DNA of 64,000 nucleotides, from positions 1,178,001-1,242,000 of the forward strand of contig NZ_CANMVK010000002.1 in assembly GCF_947501405.1 (NCBI RefSeq). The letters run 5' to 3'. A model generated the notes under the pieces. It had not been told where the DNA came from. It saw only the letters and a list, made by a program, of their open reading frames with translations, and did no database searches. The translations under genes were made by a program, and so were the position numbers. Positions 26,616 through 35,393 of this stretch are shown piece after piece. How positions within the stretch are numbered: position 1 is the stretch's first letter; each line of letters begins with the position of its first letter. The stretch is from an uncultured Hoeflea sp. (GTDB lineage Bacteria; Pseudomonadota; Alphaproteobacteria; Rhizobiales; Rhizobiaceae).

Positions 26616-28682
26616 TCAGCGGTCAGGCTTGATCAGCGACGACAGCGGCTTTTTGAGAAGGCTCGAGCGGATCGAACGCAAATCATCGCGTGGCGTCGCT
26701 TGCGCATGCCGCGGCTCGGCGGCGGCGTGAGTGTCCCGTGTGGGTTCGGGCGCGACCGGGGCCGCTGCGGACGGCTCGGCGCGCTCGACAGCCGGTGCGA
26801 AGGCGGCGGTCCGGGGCGGAGATTCGGTGGGCGGAAAAGCCGGCGGGGCCGGGGGATCGTCTGACCGCCGGCCTGTCGCCGGTGCGCCCGGATCCTTGGC
26901 CGGGTCGATTGACGGCGCCTGGCTCAGCGCCTGCGCAGCCGGCTCGCCGGGTGTCGGGTCGAATTTCTCGGAAGAAGGCGTTGCCAGGCGCTCGGCATCG
27001 TCGATGTGGCGCATCCGCATAACGATCTTGCGCAAATCGACGCTGTTGGGGTCGCCGCGATGCACGGGCTGCAGTCCGGAATTGGCGCGCGGCAGCACGG
27101 TTTCGGACACCCGCTCGAACACCATGCGCATCGGCACCGCCACGGCTTCTCCGAATGCGATCGCCTCGCCATTGCCGATGGACGACAGAAAACTCATGGT
27201 CGAGGCCGAAGAATCGGGGATTGCCGACCGGATAATATCCTGGTCGCGATCATTGGACAGTCGCATGGCAAACACCGTCGAGCACTGCGACAGGATGGTC
27301 GGATCAAGCTCGCCCGGCCGCTGCGTGATCACACCCAGGCTCACGCCATATTTGCGTCCTTCCTTTGCGATGCGTGAAATCGCCTGCCTGGTCGGGAAGA
27401 AGCCGAGCTTCGGGTCTGCCGGCACATAGCGGTGGGCCTCTTCGCAGACCACAAGAATCCGCACCCCGCCCGCGCTCCACAACGCGATCTCAAAGGCCAT
27501 GCGGCAAAGGATCGACGCGACTGAATTGACGACTTCCGAAGGAATGCCCGCCAGTTGGAAGGTGGTCACCGGCTTGCCACCGCCCGGAATGCGGAAAATA
27601 TGGCTGATGGTGGTCAGGATGTTGTCGTGAATGGTGTTGGACGAGAACATGAATTCGTAGCGCGGATCGTTGATCGCGGCCTGGACGCGCACCTTGAGAG
27701 AGCGCAAATGCGGCTTCTCGCTGCGGCCTTCCAGCTTGCCGATGCGTTCGTCGATCAATGCCAGCAGATCGGCGACCCGGTACGGCACCGGCGTGTCCGC
27801 GGTCAGCGACGAGCGTTCCTGGGCGCGGCGGATCAGCGCCGTGTCGGTGCCGCCCTTGAACATCCGCTTGGCCTCGGGAATGAGGTCGCGGAGCACATCG
27901 GTTTCCTCGGCCACAGGCGGGCGCCCGCGAAACAGCACCTCGGTGAATTCCTCCAGCCGGAAAAGCCAGAACGGCAGATCCAGCGTGTCGGTATCAATCA
28001 CCACCGATTCCGAAGGGAAGGCGGCGGCAAACTCATTGTGCGGGTCGAGGATCAGCACCCTGAGCGACGGATCGGCTCTCAGCGCCTTGTGCAGGAGCAG
28101 CGTCACCGCCGTGGTCTTGCCCACCCCGGTCGTTCCGACCACGGCAAAGTGCCGCGATAGCAAGGAGGGAACATGAATGAGCGCGCCCAGCGACGTATCC
28201 TGGGTCAGCTGGCCGATTACTGCGGTGTCGGTTTCGCCCGGGTCGTAGATAATCGCTAGGTCCGAAGAGCGCATGCGGTGCACGACTGCGCCCAGATACG
28301 GATACTGGGTGATGCCGGCGCTGAACTCCGTCTTGCCGGAAATACCGGTGTGGATCTCGCCCACCAGTTCGACCTCGATATGCATGACATTGTCGTCATC
28401 CTCGGCCCAGACGGATGCATCGGTCTCCATCGAGCACACCAGCGCGACGACACGGTTGTCACCGACGCTGATCGAGATCAGCCGGCCCACCGACCACAAT
28501 TCGGCAAGCCCGTTGCCATCCTTTGCGGCATAGGCGCTCACTGTGGCCTTGGAGCCCGAGCAGCCGATCACGCGGCCCAGCATCCGGTTGCCCGGGGCCA
28601 TCGCATCGCGGCGTTCTGAGTTTTCTTCAAGGTCCGGGGCGGGTGAGTGCATTTCGCCGTCCATGGTGTGATTTCCGATCAT
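26616..28682 (-). CDS. HerA-like ATPase (DUF87 family)
   Basis: 688 residues. An N-terminal HAS-barrel-like region (GRVIGCSGSKATVSAY, ~35-130) precedes the ATPase: Walker A is GTTGVGKTT and Walker B is RILVVCEEAHRYVP, with GVSLGVITQRPGELDPTILSQC as the sensor segment. HerA/DUF87 ATPases are hexameric DNA translocases or related motors. The last ~130 residues are Pro/Ala-rich and disordered, ending in SLLKKPLSSLIKPDR. The start at 28682 has GGGAGGA almost touching it, so the internal ATG at 28664 may be used instead. No NurA nuclease gene is adjacent. It is divergent from the ilv leader. Confidence 0.85.
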   Translation of the reverse strand: MIGNHTMDGEMHSPAPDLEENSERRDAMAPGNRMLGRVIGCSGSKATVSAYAAKDGNGLAELWSVGRLISISVGDNRVVALVCSMETDASVWAEDDDNVMHIEVELVGEIHTGISGKTEFSAGITQYPYLGAVVHRMRSSDLAIIYDPGETDTAVIGQLTQDTSLGALIHVPSLLSRHFAVVGTTGVGKTTAVTLLLHKALRADPSLRVLILDPHNEFAAAFPSESVVIDTDTLDLPFWLFRLEEFTEVLFRGRPPVAEETDVLRDLIPEAKRMFKGGTDTALIRRAQERSSLTADTPVPYRVADLLALIDERIGKLEGRSEKPHLRSLKVRVQAAINDPRYEFMFSSNTIHDNILTTISHIFRIPGGGKPVTTFQLAGIPSEVVNSVASILCRMAFEIALWSAGGVRILVVCEEAHRYVPADPKLGFFPTRQAISRIAKEGRKYGVSLGVITQRPGELDPTILSQCSTVFAMRLSNDRDQDIIRSAIPDSSASTMSFLSSIGNGEAIAFGEAVAVPMRMVFERVSETVLPRANSGLQPVHRGDPNSVDLRKIVMRMRHIDDAERLATPSSEKFDPTPGEPAAQALSQAPSIDPAKDPGAPATGRRSDDPPAPPAFPPTESPPRTAAFAPAVERAEPSAAAPVAPEPTRDTHAAAEPRHAQATPRDDLRSIRSSLLKKPLSSLIKPDR

Positions 28683-28767
28683 TCCTCCCAGTATCGCACC
28701 ACAGGGTTAACGCCGCGTTTCAATACTATTCGGGGGTACGGCGTAATATCCGCAGTCAACAAAGCCG

Positions 28768-28796
28768 TTGACCTTGGCCGATTGAGGCGATACCAA
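28768..28796 (+). promoter_or_regulatory. Candidate sigma-70-type promoter of the ilvBN leader
   Basis: TTGACC (28768-28773), a 17-base spacer, then TACCAA (28791-28796). The predicted transcription start is at or next to base 28803, the A of the leader-peptide ATG, so the transcript may begin directly with that codon. The -35 is good and the -10 moderate. Confidence 0.55.
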
Positions 28797-28802
28797 GAAC
28801 CG

Positions 28803-28859
28803 ATGACACAGATTGCGAACATTCTCGTGGTAGGAAAGCGCATGGGCAGGGTGGCGTAG
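28803..28859 (+). CDS. Branched-chain leader peptide of the ilvBN attenuator
   Basis: An 18-codon open frame, MTQIANILVVGKRMGRVA, contains a cluster of regulatory codons (Ile, Ile-Leu-Val-Val within six residues). It has no ribosome-binding site but the predicted transcript starts at its ATG. Its stop lies inside the first hairpin of the attenuator. Position, codon content and the terminator just before ilvB are the hallmarks of ribosome-mediated attenuation by isoleucine, leucine and valine supply. Expressed as a short peptide, if at all, for regulation only. Confidence 0.8.
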   Translation: MTQIANILVVGKRMGRVA

Positions 28860-28914
28860 CCACCCGGCGAAAGCACCCATGCGCGACACAAGGCTCCGAA
28901 AGGAGCCTTTTTTT
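28838..28914 (+). promoter_or_regulatory. Attenuator of the ilvBN operon (leader hairpins and terminator)
   Basis: The 3' part of the leader frame and the following bases fold into GCGCATGGG (28838-28846) with CCCATGCGC (28876-28884), enclosing GGGTGGC/GCCACCC (28849-28865). Just downstream GGCTCC-GAAA-GGAGCC plus seven T (28892-28914) is an intrinsic terminator before ilvB. A ribosome stalled on the Ile/Leu/Val codons would cover the region just before the first arm and change the folding. I could not find an unambiguous antiterminator by eye, so the exact switch is inferred. Confidence 0.75.
28892..28914 (+). terminator. Intrinsic terminator of the ilv attenuator
   Basis: Six-pair G/C-rich stem GGCTCC/GGAGCC with a GAAA loop, followed by TTTTTTT. 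It lies 35 bases before the first ilvB start codon, so it must be conditional. Confidence 0.88.
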
Positions 28915-28948
28915 ATGGCGAAATCCGGGCTATGAGCCCGACAACACG

Positions 28949-30745
28949 ATGGCACAAGGGGCAGGCGATATGGCCGGCAAGCAAATGGAAATGACAGGTG
29001 CGGAAATAGTTCTGCAGGCGCTGAAGGACAACGGCGTCGAGCACATCTTCGGCTATCCAGGCGGCGCGGTGCTGCCGATCTATGATGAACTCCACCAGCA
29101 GGACGCCATCGAGCACATCCTGGTTCGCCACGAACAGGGCGCCGGTCACATGGCCGAAGGCTACGCCCGGTCCACCGGAAAGCCCGGCGTGGTTCTGGTC
29201 ACCTCCGGGCCCGGCGCCACCAATGTGGTGACGGCGCTGCAGGATGCGCTGATGGATTCGATCCCGCTGGTCTGCATCACGGGTCAGGTTCCCACCTCGC
29301 TGATCGGATCGGACGCCTTCCAGGAATGCGACACTGTTGGCATCACCCGGCCGTGCACCAAGCACAATTGGCTGGTCAAGGATGTCAACGAGCTCTCGCG
29401 CGTCATCCATGAAGCGTTCCGCATCGCCACCACCGGCCGGCCCGGCCCGGTGGTTGTTGATATCCCCAAGGATGTCCAGTTCGCCACCGGCACCTACATG
29501 CCGCCATCGCCGGTGATCGAGCAGAAGAGCTACCAGCCAAAGCTCTCCGGTGATCTCGAAAAGATCCGCGCGGCGATCGATTTGATGGCGAGCGCCAAGT
29601 GTCCGGTCATCTATTCGGGCGGCGGGGTCATCAATTCGGGCCGCGAGGCCAGCCAGTTGCTGCGCGAACTTGTGGAACTGACCGGATTTCCCATCACCTC
29701 GACCCTGATGGGGCTGGGCGCATACCCGGCGTCGGGCAAGAACTGGCTTGGCATGCTGGGCATGCACGGCACCTATGAAGCCAACATGGCAATGCATGAT
29801 TGCGATGTGATGATTTGCATCGGCGCGCGTTTTGATGACCGCATCACCGGTCGCCTCAACGCGTTTTCGCCCAATTCCAAGCGAATCCATATCGACATCG
29901 ATCCGTCTTCGATCAACAAGAATGTCCATACCGATATCGGCATTCTGGGCGATGTCGGCCATGTGCTCGAAGACATGGTGCGGCTGTGGCGGGCGTCGAA
30001 AAAGACCGACCGCTCGCAACTCGCCGACTGGTGGACGCAGATCGCCAAATGGAAGGCGCGCAATTCGCTCGCCTACCCGGAAAACAAAGATGTGATCATG
30101 CCGCAATACGCGATCCAGCGGCTCTATGAGCTGACCAAGGACCGCGACACCTTCATCACCACCGAAGTTGGCCAGCACCAGATGTGGGCGGCACAATTTT
30201 ATGGCTTCGAAGAGCCCAACCGCTGGATGACATCGGGCGGTCTGGGCACCATGGGGTATGGTTTCCCGGCGGCGATCGGTGTGCAGGTGGCGCATCGCGA
30301 CAGCCTGGTGATCGACATCGCCGGCGACGCCTCGATCCAGATGTGCATTCAGGAAATGTCCTGCGCCGTTCAGTATGAGCTGCCGGTCAAGATCTTCATC
30401 TTGAACAACCAGTATATGGGCATGGTGCGGCAGTGGCAGCAATTGCTGCATGGCAACCGGCTGTCGCACTCCTACACCGAATCCATGCCCGATTTCGTGG
30501 TTCTGGCCGAGGCCTATGGCGGCGTCGGCATAAGATGCGACAAGCCCGGTGATCTCGATGAGGCGATCACCAGGATGATCGACACGCCGCGGCCGGTGAT
30601 TTTCGATTGCCGCGTGGCCGCACTCGCCAACTGCTTCCCGATGATTCCCTCGGGCAAGGCGCATAACGAGATGCTGCTGCCCGATGAAGCCACCGACGAG
30701 GCCGTCGCCAACGCCATTGATGCAAAGGGCAAGGCGCTCGTCTGA
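28949..30745 (+). CDS. ilvB: Acetolactate synthase, large (catalytic) subunit
   Basis: 598 residues from ATG 28949; ATG 28970 has a better AAGGGG site and may be the true start (591 residues). It condenses two pyruvates, or pyruvate and 2-ketobutyrate, in the first common step of valine/leucine/isoleucine synthesis, using thiamine diphosphate, Mg and FAD. Signatures: GYPGGAVLPIYDEL, the catalytic Glu in RHEQGAGHMAEGYAR, SGPGATNVVTALQDALMDS, and the ThDP motif GDAS...NNQYMGMV near the C-terminus. Co-transcribed with ilvN, downstream of the attenuator. Confidence 0.97.
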   Translation: MAQGAGDMAGKQMEMTGAEIVLQALKDNGVEHIFGYPGGAVLPIYDELHQQDAIEHILVRHEQGAGHMAEGYARSTGKPGVVLVTSGPGATNVVTALQDALMDSIPLVCITGQVPTSLIGSDAFQECDTVGITRPCTKHNWLVKDVNELSRVIHEAFRIATTGRPGPVVVDIPKDVQFATGTYMPPSPVIEQKSYQPKLSGDLEKIRAAIDLMASAKCPVIYSGGGVINSGREASQLLRELVELTGFPITSTLMGLGAYPASGKNWLGMLGMHGTYEANMAMHDCDVMICIGARFDDRITGRLNAFSPNSKRIHIDIDPSSINKNVHTDIGILGDVGHVLEDMVRLWRASKKTDRSQLADWWTQIAKWKARNSLAYPENKDVIMPQYAIQRLYELTKDRDTFITTEVGQHQMWAAQFYGFEEPNRWMTSGGLGTMGYGFPAAIGVQVAHRDSLVIDIAGDASIQMCIQEMSCAVQYELPVKIFILNNQYMGMVRQWQQLLHGNRLSHSYTESMPDFVVLAEAYGGVGIRCDKPGDLDEAITRMIDTPRPVIFDCRVAALANCFPMIPSGKAHNEMLLPDEATDEAVANAIDAKGKALV

Positions 30746-30773
30746 GCCGTTTGCCGAACCAGGATTTGTTCCC

Positions 30774-31346
30774 ATGAATGCTCAACATCAACCCACCGGC
30801 TCGGCCTACTTCATTGCCGCCGAGACCGCCCGGCCCGAAAGCCACACGCTATCAGTGCTGGTCGACAACGAACCGGGCGTGCTTGCCCGGGTGATCGGCC
30901 TGTTTTCGGGCCGCGGCTACAACATAGAAAGCCTGACGGTGTCGGAAACCGAGCACGAGGCGCACCTGTCGCGTATCACCATCGTGACCACCGCCACGCC
31001 CAATGTGCTCGAACAGATCAAGTCGCAGCTTGAGCGCATTGTGCCGGTTCACCGGGTGGTCGATCTGACGGTGCGCTCGGCCGAACTCGGCCACGAAAAG
31101 CCGCTGGAGCGCGAACTGGCGCTGATCAAGGTTTCCGGCGCCGGCGACGACCGGGTCGAGGCGCTTCGTCTCGCCGATGCGTTTCGCGCCCAGGTGATCG
31201 ATGCCAACACCGAGCACTTCATTTTCGAAATCACCGGCCGGGTTTCCAAGATCGAGCAGTTCATTTCCATCATGCGGCCGCTCGGTCTGGTGGAAATCTG
31301 CCGCACCGGCATCGCCGCGATGAACCGCGGCTCCCAGGGGATGTAA
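30774..31346 (+). CDS. ilvN: Acetolactate synthase, small regulatory subunit
   Basis: 190 residues from ATG 30774, AGGA about ten bases upstream. An N-terminal ACT domain (HTLSVLVDNEPGVLARVIGLFSGRGYNIESLTV) binds valine for feedback control; the C-terminal ALS_ss_C domain (ELALIKVSGAGDDRVEALRLADAFRAQVID, EITGRVSKIEQFISIMRPLG) contacts IlvB. The gene, also called ilvH, follows ilvB by 28 bases, and the product is needed for full activity of the large subunit. Confidence 0.97.
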   Translation: MNAQHQPTGSAYFIAAETARPESHTLSVLVDNEPGVLARVIGLFSGRGYNIESLTVSETEHEAHLSRITIVTTATPNVLEQIKSQLERIVPVHRVVDLTVRSAELGHEKPLERELALIKVSGAGDDRVEALRLADAFRAQVIDANTEHFIFEITGRVSKIEQFISIMRPLGLVEICRTGIAAMNRGSQGM

Positions 31347-31386
31347 CAAGCGATCTGGCCGCGCGAGGGCGATCCGGGTATTTGGC

Positions 31387-32232
31387 TCAGATCACCTCCA
31401 GCGCCTGCGGTGAGTTCGGCGGCGCAAACATCCTGTCCAGTTGGGCGAGCTCATCCGTGCTCAGCATGATGTCGGCGCTGGCGCGATTTTCGCGAACCCG
31501 CTCCGGGCTCGAGGATTTGGGGATGGCGATCACATTGTCGCGGCTGAGCACAAAGGCCAAGGCCAGTTGCGCTGCGGTGACGCCGAGCCCCTCGGCCATC
31601 TGCCGTAAACCGGAATGATTGAGCAGCCGTCCTTCATCGAGCGGCGAATAGGCCATCATCGGCATCGAGCGCTCACCCATCCAGGGGAGCAGGTCGAACT
31701 CGATGCCCCGGGTCGTAAGATTGTAAAGCACCTGATTGGCTGCACAATTGTCGCCCGAGGGCAGGGCATTCAATGCACGCATGGCGGAGACATCAAAGTT
31801 GGACACGCCCCAGCGCCTGATCTTTCCCGCCGCGCGAAGGTCCTCAAACGCCGCGATCGTGTGGTCAAGCGGATGTCGGCCGGGCCAGTGCAGCAGATAG
31901 AGATCGATACGGTCAGTGCCCAGTCGCTTGAGGCTGGCTTCGCAGGCGGCGATTGTGCCATGGCGGCTGGCGTTCGATGGCAGGACCTTCGAAACCAGAA
32001 AAACATCCGCTCTGCGGCCCTTTATCGCCGCGCCGGTGATTTCCTCGGCACCGCCCGCCGCATACATCTCCGCTGTGTCAATCAGCGTCATGCCGCAATC
32101 GATACCGACTTGCAGCGAGTGGATCTCGGCGCGCGCTTGCGCCGGGCGCTCGCCCATGTGCCAGGTGCCGAGTCCGAGAGCCGGCACGACGTCACCATCG
32201 GCAAAGCGAACAGTAGGGATTGGCTCGGTCAT
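31387..32232 (-). CDS. Aldo/keto reductase
   Basis: 281 residues from the ATG at 32232 (AAAGGGC upstream). It is a soluble NADPH-dependent TIM-barrel reductase. The catalytic tetrad is visible as Asp and Tyr in LIDTAEMY, Lys in [10 protein letters not shown] and His in [14 protein letters not shown] is held by the [15 protein letters not shown] segment. The closest group is the 2,5-diketo-gluconate reductase/AKR5-like class, but the carbonyl substrate is not predictable. It is divergent from a LysE exporter gene. Confidence 0.92.
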   Translation of the reverse strand: MTEPIPTVRFADGDVVPALGLGTWHMGERPAQARAEIHSLQVGIDCGMTLIDTAEMYAAGGAEEITGAAIKGRRADVFLVSKVLPSNASRHGTIAACEASLKRLGTDRIDLYLLHWPGRHPLDHTIAAFEDLRAAGKIRRWGVSNFDVSAMRALNALPSGDNCAANQVLYNLTTRGIEFDLLPWMGERSMPMMAYSPLDEGRLLNHSGLRQMAEGLGVTAAQLALAFVLSRDNVIAIPKSSSPERVRENRASADIMLSTDELAQLDRMFAPPNSPQALEVI

Positions 32233-32354
32233 GAAATGCCCTTTCAGCTTGCGGACCATCATATTCTTCAATGCAGGTATGACCACAATTTGTTGGTCAG
32301 ACGGCGCAGGCATTGTATCAACACCCGCTATGGTGCCCCGCCGGTAGATCGATC

Positions 32355-32948
32355 ATGACCTATGACACTTTCCTTGCGCTCGTCCTGTTTGCCTTTGTCA
32401 CCTCGGTGACGCCGGGGCCGAACAATATGATGCTGTTTGCCTCGGGCGTGAATTTCGGGTTTCGCCGGACGCTGCCGCATATGCTGGGCATCGGCGGCGG
32501 CTTTTTCTCGCTGCTGCTCGGCGTCGGTTTCGGCCTTGGTGCGCTGCTTGAAGCTGTGCCTGCGCTCTACACCGCGCTCAAGTTTCTCGGCGGTGGCTAC
32601 CTGTTGTTCATTGCCTGGAAGATCGGTGCGTCGCGGGCGCTGCCTGATGGCAAGGTCGGCGGGCAGCCGATGACATTTCTGCAAGCCGCCGCCTTTCAAT
32701 GGGTCAACCCCAAGGCCTGGGTGATGGCGGTGACCGCCATGACGATTTACACCGATCCCGACCGCTATGCGCTCTCTGTGCTGCTGGTTGGTCTTGCCTT
32801 TGCACTCACCAACATGCCCAGCGTATCCACCTGGGCCGGCTTCGGCACAGTCATGCGGCAATGGCTGGCCGATCCGGTGCGGCTCAAATGGTTCAACATC
32901 ACCATGGCTGTGCTGCTGGTGCTCAGCCTGTGGCCGATGCTGAAATAG
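32355..32948 (+). CDS. LysE/RhtB family amino-acid exporter
   Basis: 197 residues with six predicted membrane helices. The N-terminal VTPGPNNMMLFASGVNFGFRRTLPHMLGIGGGF matches the LysE signature (TPGPxxxxxxxxGxxxG). GGGYLLFIAWKIG and QWVNPKAWVMAVTA are further family blocks. It exports amino acids or related compounds across the inner membrane; substrate unknown. Start at ATG 32355 lacks a strong ribosome site. Divergent from the aldo/keto reductase gene, 122 bases away. Confidence 0.9.
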   Translation: MTYDTFLALVLFAFVTSVTPGPNNMMLFASGVNFGFRRTLPHMLGIGGGFFSLLLGVGFGLGALLEAVPALYTALKFLGGGYLLFIAWKIGASRALPDGKVGGQPMTFLQAAAFQWVNPKAWVMAVTAMTIYTDPDRYALSVLLVGLAFALTNMPSVSTWAGFGTVMRQWLADPVRLKWFNITMAVLLVLSLWPMLK

Positions 32949-33018
32949 CCGAAGCCAATGCATGTCGCGCTCAACCGAATTCAACTGAGCGATAACGTAC
33001 ATGCATCATTTCAAGCTG

Positions 33019-33492
33019 CTACAGCGCCAGTTCGGGGCGGGTCAGCATCAGCCAGAAAATTCCGAGCACCGCGAAAAACGCCGGGAAGCCGAAGGCAAAC
33101 CAGATCCGGTAGAGCCGGTCAAAGGCCGGGAGCAACGGCTCCCCACGGCCGGCGGAGCGGCGCGCGAGTTCTCTGAGCCGGATCTGGATCCACACCACCG
33201 GCAGCCAGAACAGGCCGACGATCACATAAAGCATCAGCGACAACACGATCCAGCCTTCGCCAAGCGACCATCCGATCTGGCGCGCCAGCAAATAACCGGT
33301 GATCGGCTGCACCACCACTGCCGTGGCAGTAAACAGCACATCTGCGACAACCACGGTGCCCGACACATGCGCAATCAGGGCGGGATCGCGGGTTCTGACC
33401 GCCATTACCATGAAAAAGGCGATGCCCGCGCCGGTGCCGAGCAGCACCGCCGCACCGATGACATGAGCGAAGCGCAACACTTCCTCGGCCAT
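33019..33492 (-). CDS. DUF2269 family membrane protein
   Basis: 157 residues with four membrane helices (about 8-30, 44-64, 80-102 and 130-150). The segments HVIGAAVLLGTGAGIAFFMV, TAVVVQPITGYLLA and the RIWFAFGFPAFFAVLGIFWLM ending match DUF2269. Its ATG overlaps the stop of the SDR-DoxX gene (ATGA), so the two are translationally coupled. Function unknown; the coupling suggests a membrane partner for the DoxX part. Confidence 0.85.
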   Translation of the reverse strand: MAEEVLRFAHVIGAAVLLGTGAGIAFFMVMAVRTRDPALIAHVSGTVVVADVLFTATAVVVQPITGYLLARQIGWSLGEGWIVLSLMLYVIVGLFWLPVVWIQIRLRELARRSAGRGEPLLPAFDRLYRIWFAFGFPAFFAVLGIFWLMLTRPELAL

Positions 33493-34793
33493 CAGCGTTC
33501 GTCCAGGATTGCCAGCGCGACGAGCGTCAGCCCCAGCGAGGGTAGCACCTTGACCAGCGGTCCCAGCGGATCGAGCCACAGGACCGGCTGTGCAAAGCTG
33601 GCGGCCAGAAGATAGACCAGGCTCGTGACGATCATTGCCAACAGCGCCAGCCGCGCCGCCGGCCGGTAAAGCACACCAAGCCCCAACGCCACATCGAGCA
33701 AAGAGGCGGCAAGCACGGCAATGAGCGCCGGTCCGGGCGACAGGAAGGCTTCGAAGTGAGCCGCGGCGACCGCATAACGGACCAGCGGAACCAGACCCGA
33801 AGTCAGCCAGAACATCGACAGAGCGAGGAGAATCGGCGCCTTGAGAAGATAGAGCCGCGCAAACCACAGGTCCTGAACGCCCGCCGGGTGTTCTCCCAGC
33901 GTTTTCGTAAGATTCTTGAGCTTGAAGGGCGCGCCATCGCCATCGGGCCGCCGCGTCACGCCATCGGCCATCACCGCCATGGCTGTCGATCTGAGCGGCG
34001 AGCGCCAGCCGAGCCGGCCTGCAATGTCGGCAAGGGCCGCTACCGGCCGCGCCAGCCATTGCGGCACATTGACAACGGATTTCGCAGCGGGGAGCCCCAG
34101 CCATTTCCGGTGAGCGGTCACCGCTTCTTCCAGTGTCATTTCAGGCTCTGCCGCCAGATCGAGATCGGCCCCGGCCGCGATACGGCCATCCACCGCCCGC
34201 GCCACGGCTTCCGCCACATCCTCAAGCGCCACGGTTTGCACCGGCCGCCCGCCGTGCATCAGGGGCAGATAACGCGGAAACGCGGCCAGTGCGCGCAATA
34301 GTGCCGTGCCGCCATGGGCGTTGCGGCCGACCACCAGCGCAGGGCGCAAAATGACATGGTCGAGGCCCGAGGATTTGAGAGCCGCATCAGCGCGTCCCTT
34401 GGTCTTGAGGAAGGCCAGATCGCGGCCGCCGCCATCAAGCCGGGCAGAAATCTGGATCACCAGCCGGTCTCCGGCCAGCCCGGCCGCCTGGTAAAGCGCG
34501 AGCATGGCGCGCTCCTGCACAGCCGCGAGATCATCCTGCAATCCGTCCTGCAGCGCGCCGGCTGAATTGACGATCACATCATGGCCCTCAACCAGCGCCG
34601 TCCAGTCTTCGGGCGATTGCATCCGCGACAGATCCGCCTGCACGAATTCCACATCCGGATGCTGTCTTTGCGCGCGACCGACATTGCGCCCCAGCCCGGT
34701 GACCTGATGGCCATCTGCGCAAAGCCTGGCCACCAGCGCGGAGCCGATGAAACCGGCGCCGCCGAGAACAAGTATCTTGCGCGTCTGTGACAA
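33492..34793 (-). CDS. NAD(P)-binding SDR fused to DoxX-like membrane domain
   Basis: 433 residues. Residues 1-290 are an atypical short-chain dehydrogenase/NmrA-like domain with the GGAGFIG nucleotide motif (11-17) and LEDVAEAVARAVDG. The last ~130 residues have four membrane helices (LYLLKAPILLALSMFWLTSG, LIAVLAASLLDVALGLGVL and others), a DoxX-like module. The arrangement is a known fusion in proteobacteria, proposed to serve redox processes at the membrane, but no substrate is proven. It precedes a translationally coupled DUF2269 gene. Confidence 0.88.
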   Translation of the reverse strand: MSQTRKILVLGGAGFIGSALVARLCADGHQVTGLGRNVGRAQRQHPDVEFVQADLSRMQSPEDWTALVEGHDVIVNSAGALQDGLQDDLAAVQERAMLALYQAAGLAGDRLVIQISARLDGGGRDLAFLKTKGRADAALKSSGLDHVILRPALVVGRNAHGGTALLRALAAFPRYLPLMHGGRPVQTVALEDVAEAVARAVDGRIAAGADLDLAAEPEMTLEEAVTAHRKWLGLPAAKSVVNVPQWLARPVAALADIAGRLGWRSPLRSTAMAVMADGVTRRPDGDGAPFKLKNLTKTLGEHPAGVQDLWFARLYLLKAPILLALSMFWLTSGLVPLVRYAVAAAHFEAFLSPGPALIAVLAASLLDVALGLGVLYRPAARLALLAMIVTSLVYLLAASFAQPVLWLDPLGPLVKVLPSLGLTLVALAILDER

Positions 34794-34852
34794 GGGCAGG
34801 TCCTGGCTCTTAACCTCGTAAGGGCAGTTTTGGGGGTCGAACCCGATCCTGG

Positions 34853-35188
34853 CTAGGCCTTGATCGGGTAACGGTCGGGTTCCTCGAAGACATCGATCAC
34901 CCGTGTTCCCGCTTTGATGAGGGCGCCATGTTCGACGCCTGCCGGGATCGAGTAGCTGTCACCGGGCCGGTACAGTTTTGTCTCGCCGCCGATGGTCAGT
35001 TCGATCTCCCCTTCCACGACCGTCCCCCACTGCGCGCCGTGAGAATGGGCGGGAAGCTCCATGTCCTTCAGGAATGTGAAAAAGGCCACCAGACCGGCGT
35101 CGGATCGCACCACCGCGGTTTCAACAACGTCGTCGGGAAACGGCACGTCCAGACCTGGAAAGGCTCTGATGAAGTCCGGATAGGGCAT
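34853..35188 (-). CDS. Cupin-domain protein
   Basis: Short 111-residue single cupin. Metal ligands appear in motif 1 (PAHSHGAQWGTVVEGE; two His and one Glu) and motif 2 (GDSYSIPAGVEHGALIKAG; one His). Cupins of this size bind a metal and small molecules; no specific enzyme is recognised. It is on the opposite strand from the nitrile hydratase genes, whose start is 205 bases away, and may share their promoter region. Confidence 0.85.
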   Translation of the reverse strand: MPYPDFIRAFPGLDVPFPDDVVETAVVRSDAGLVAFFTFLKDMELPAHSHGAQWGTVVEGEIELTIGGETKLYRPGDSYSIPAGVEHGALIKAGTRVIDVFEEPDRYPIKA

Positions 35189-35393
35189 GGCAAACTCTTT
35201 CTCGGTTGACGCACCATGTTGGGTTCAGTGTTGGCCGACGATGTCAGAGCCGCCCGGCTTTGGCAATTCGCGCCGTCAGCCGCGCATGATAACCAAGCTC
35301 TGAGGCATTGCATTCACAACTGTGCCGGCCGGGCTTGGCAGTCGCTCCGGCCGCAGGTAACAATCGGTGTGATCCTATCAAAGGGGGTTTTGC

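Noticed and set aside
28913-30775. 620-codon minus-strand frame opposite ilvB
   Set aside because: ilvB is certain by its motifs; the antisense frame is Arg/His-rich with no family.
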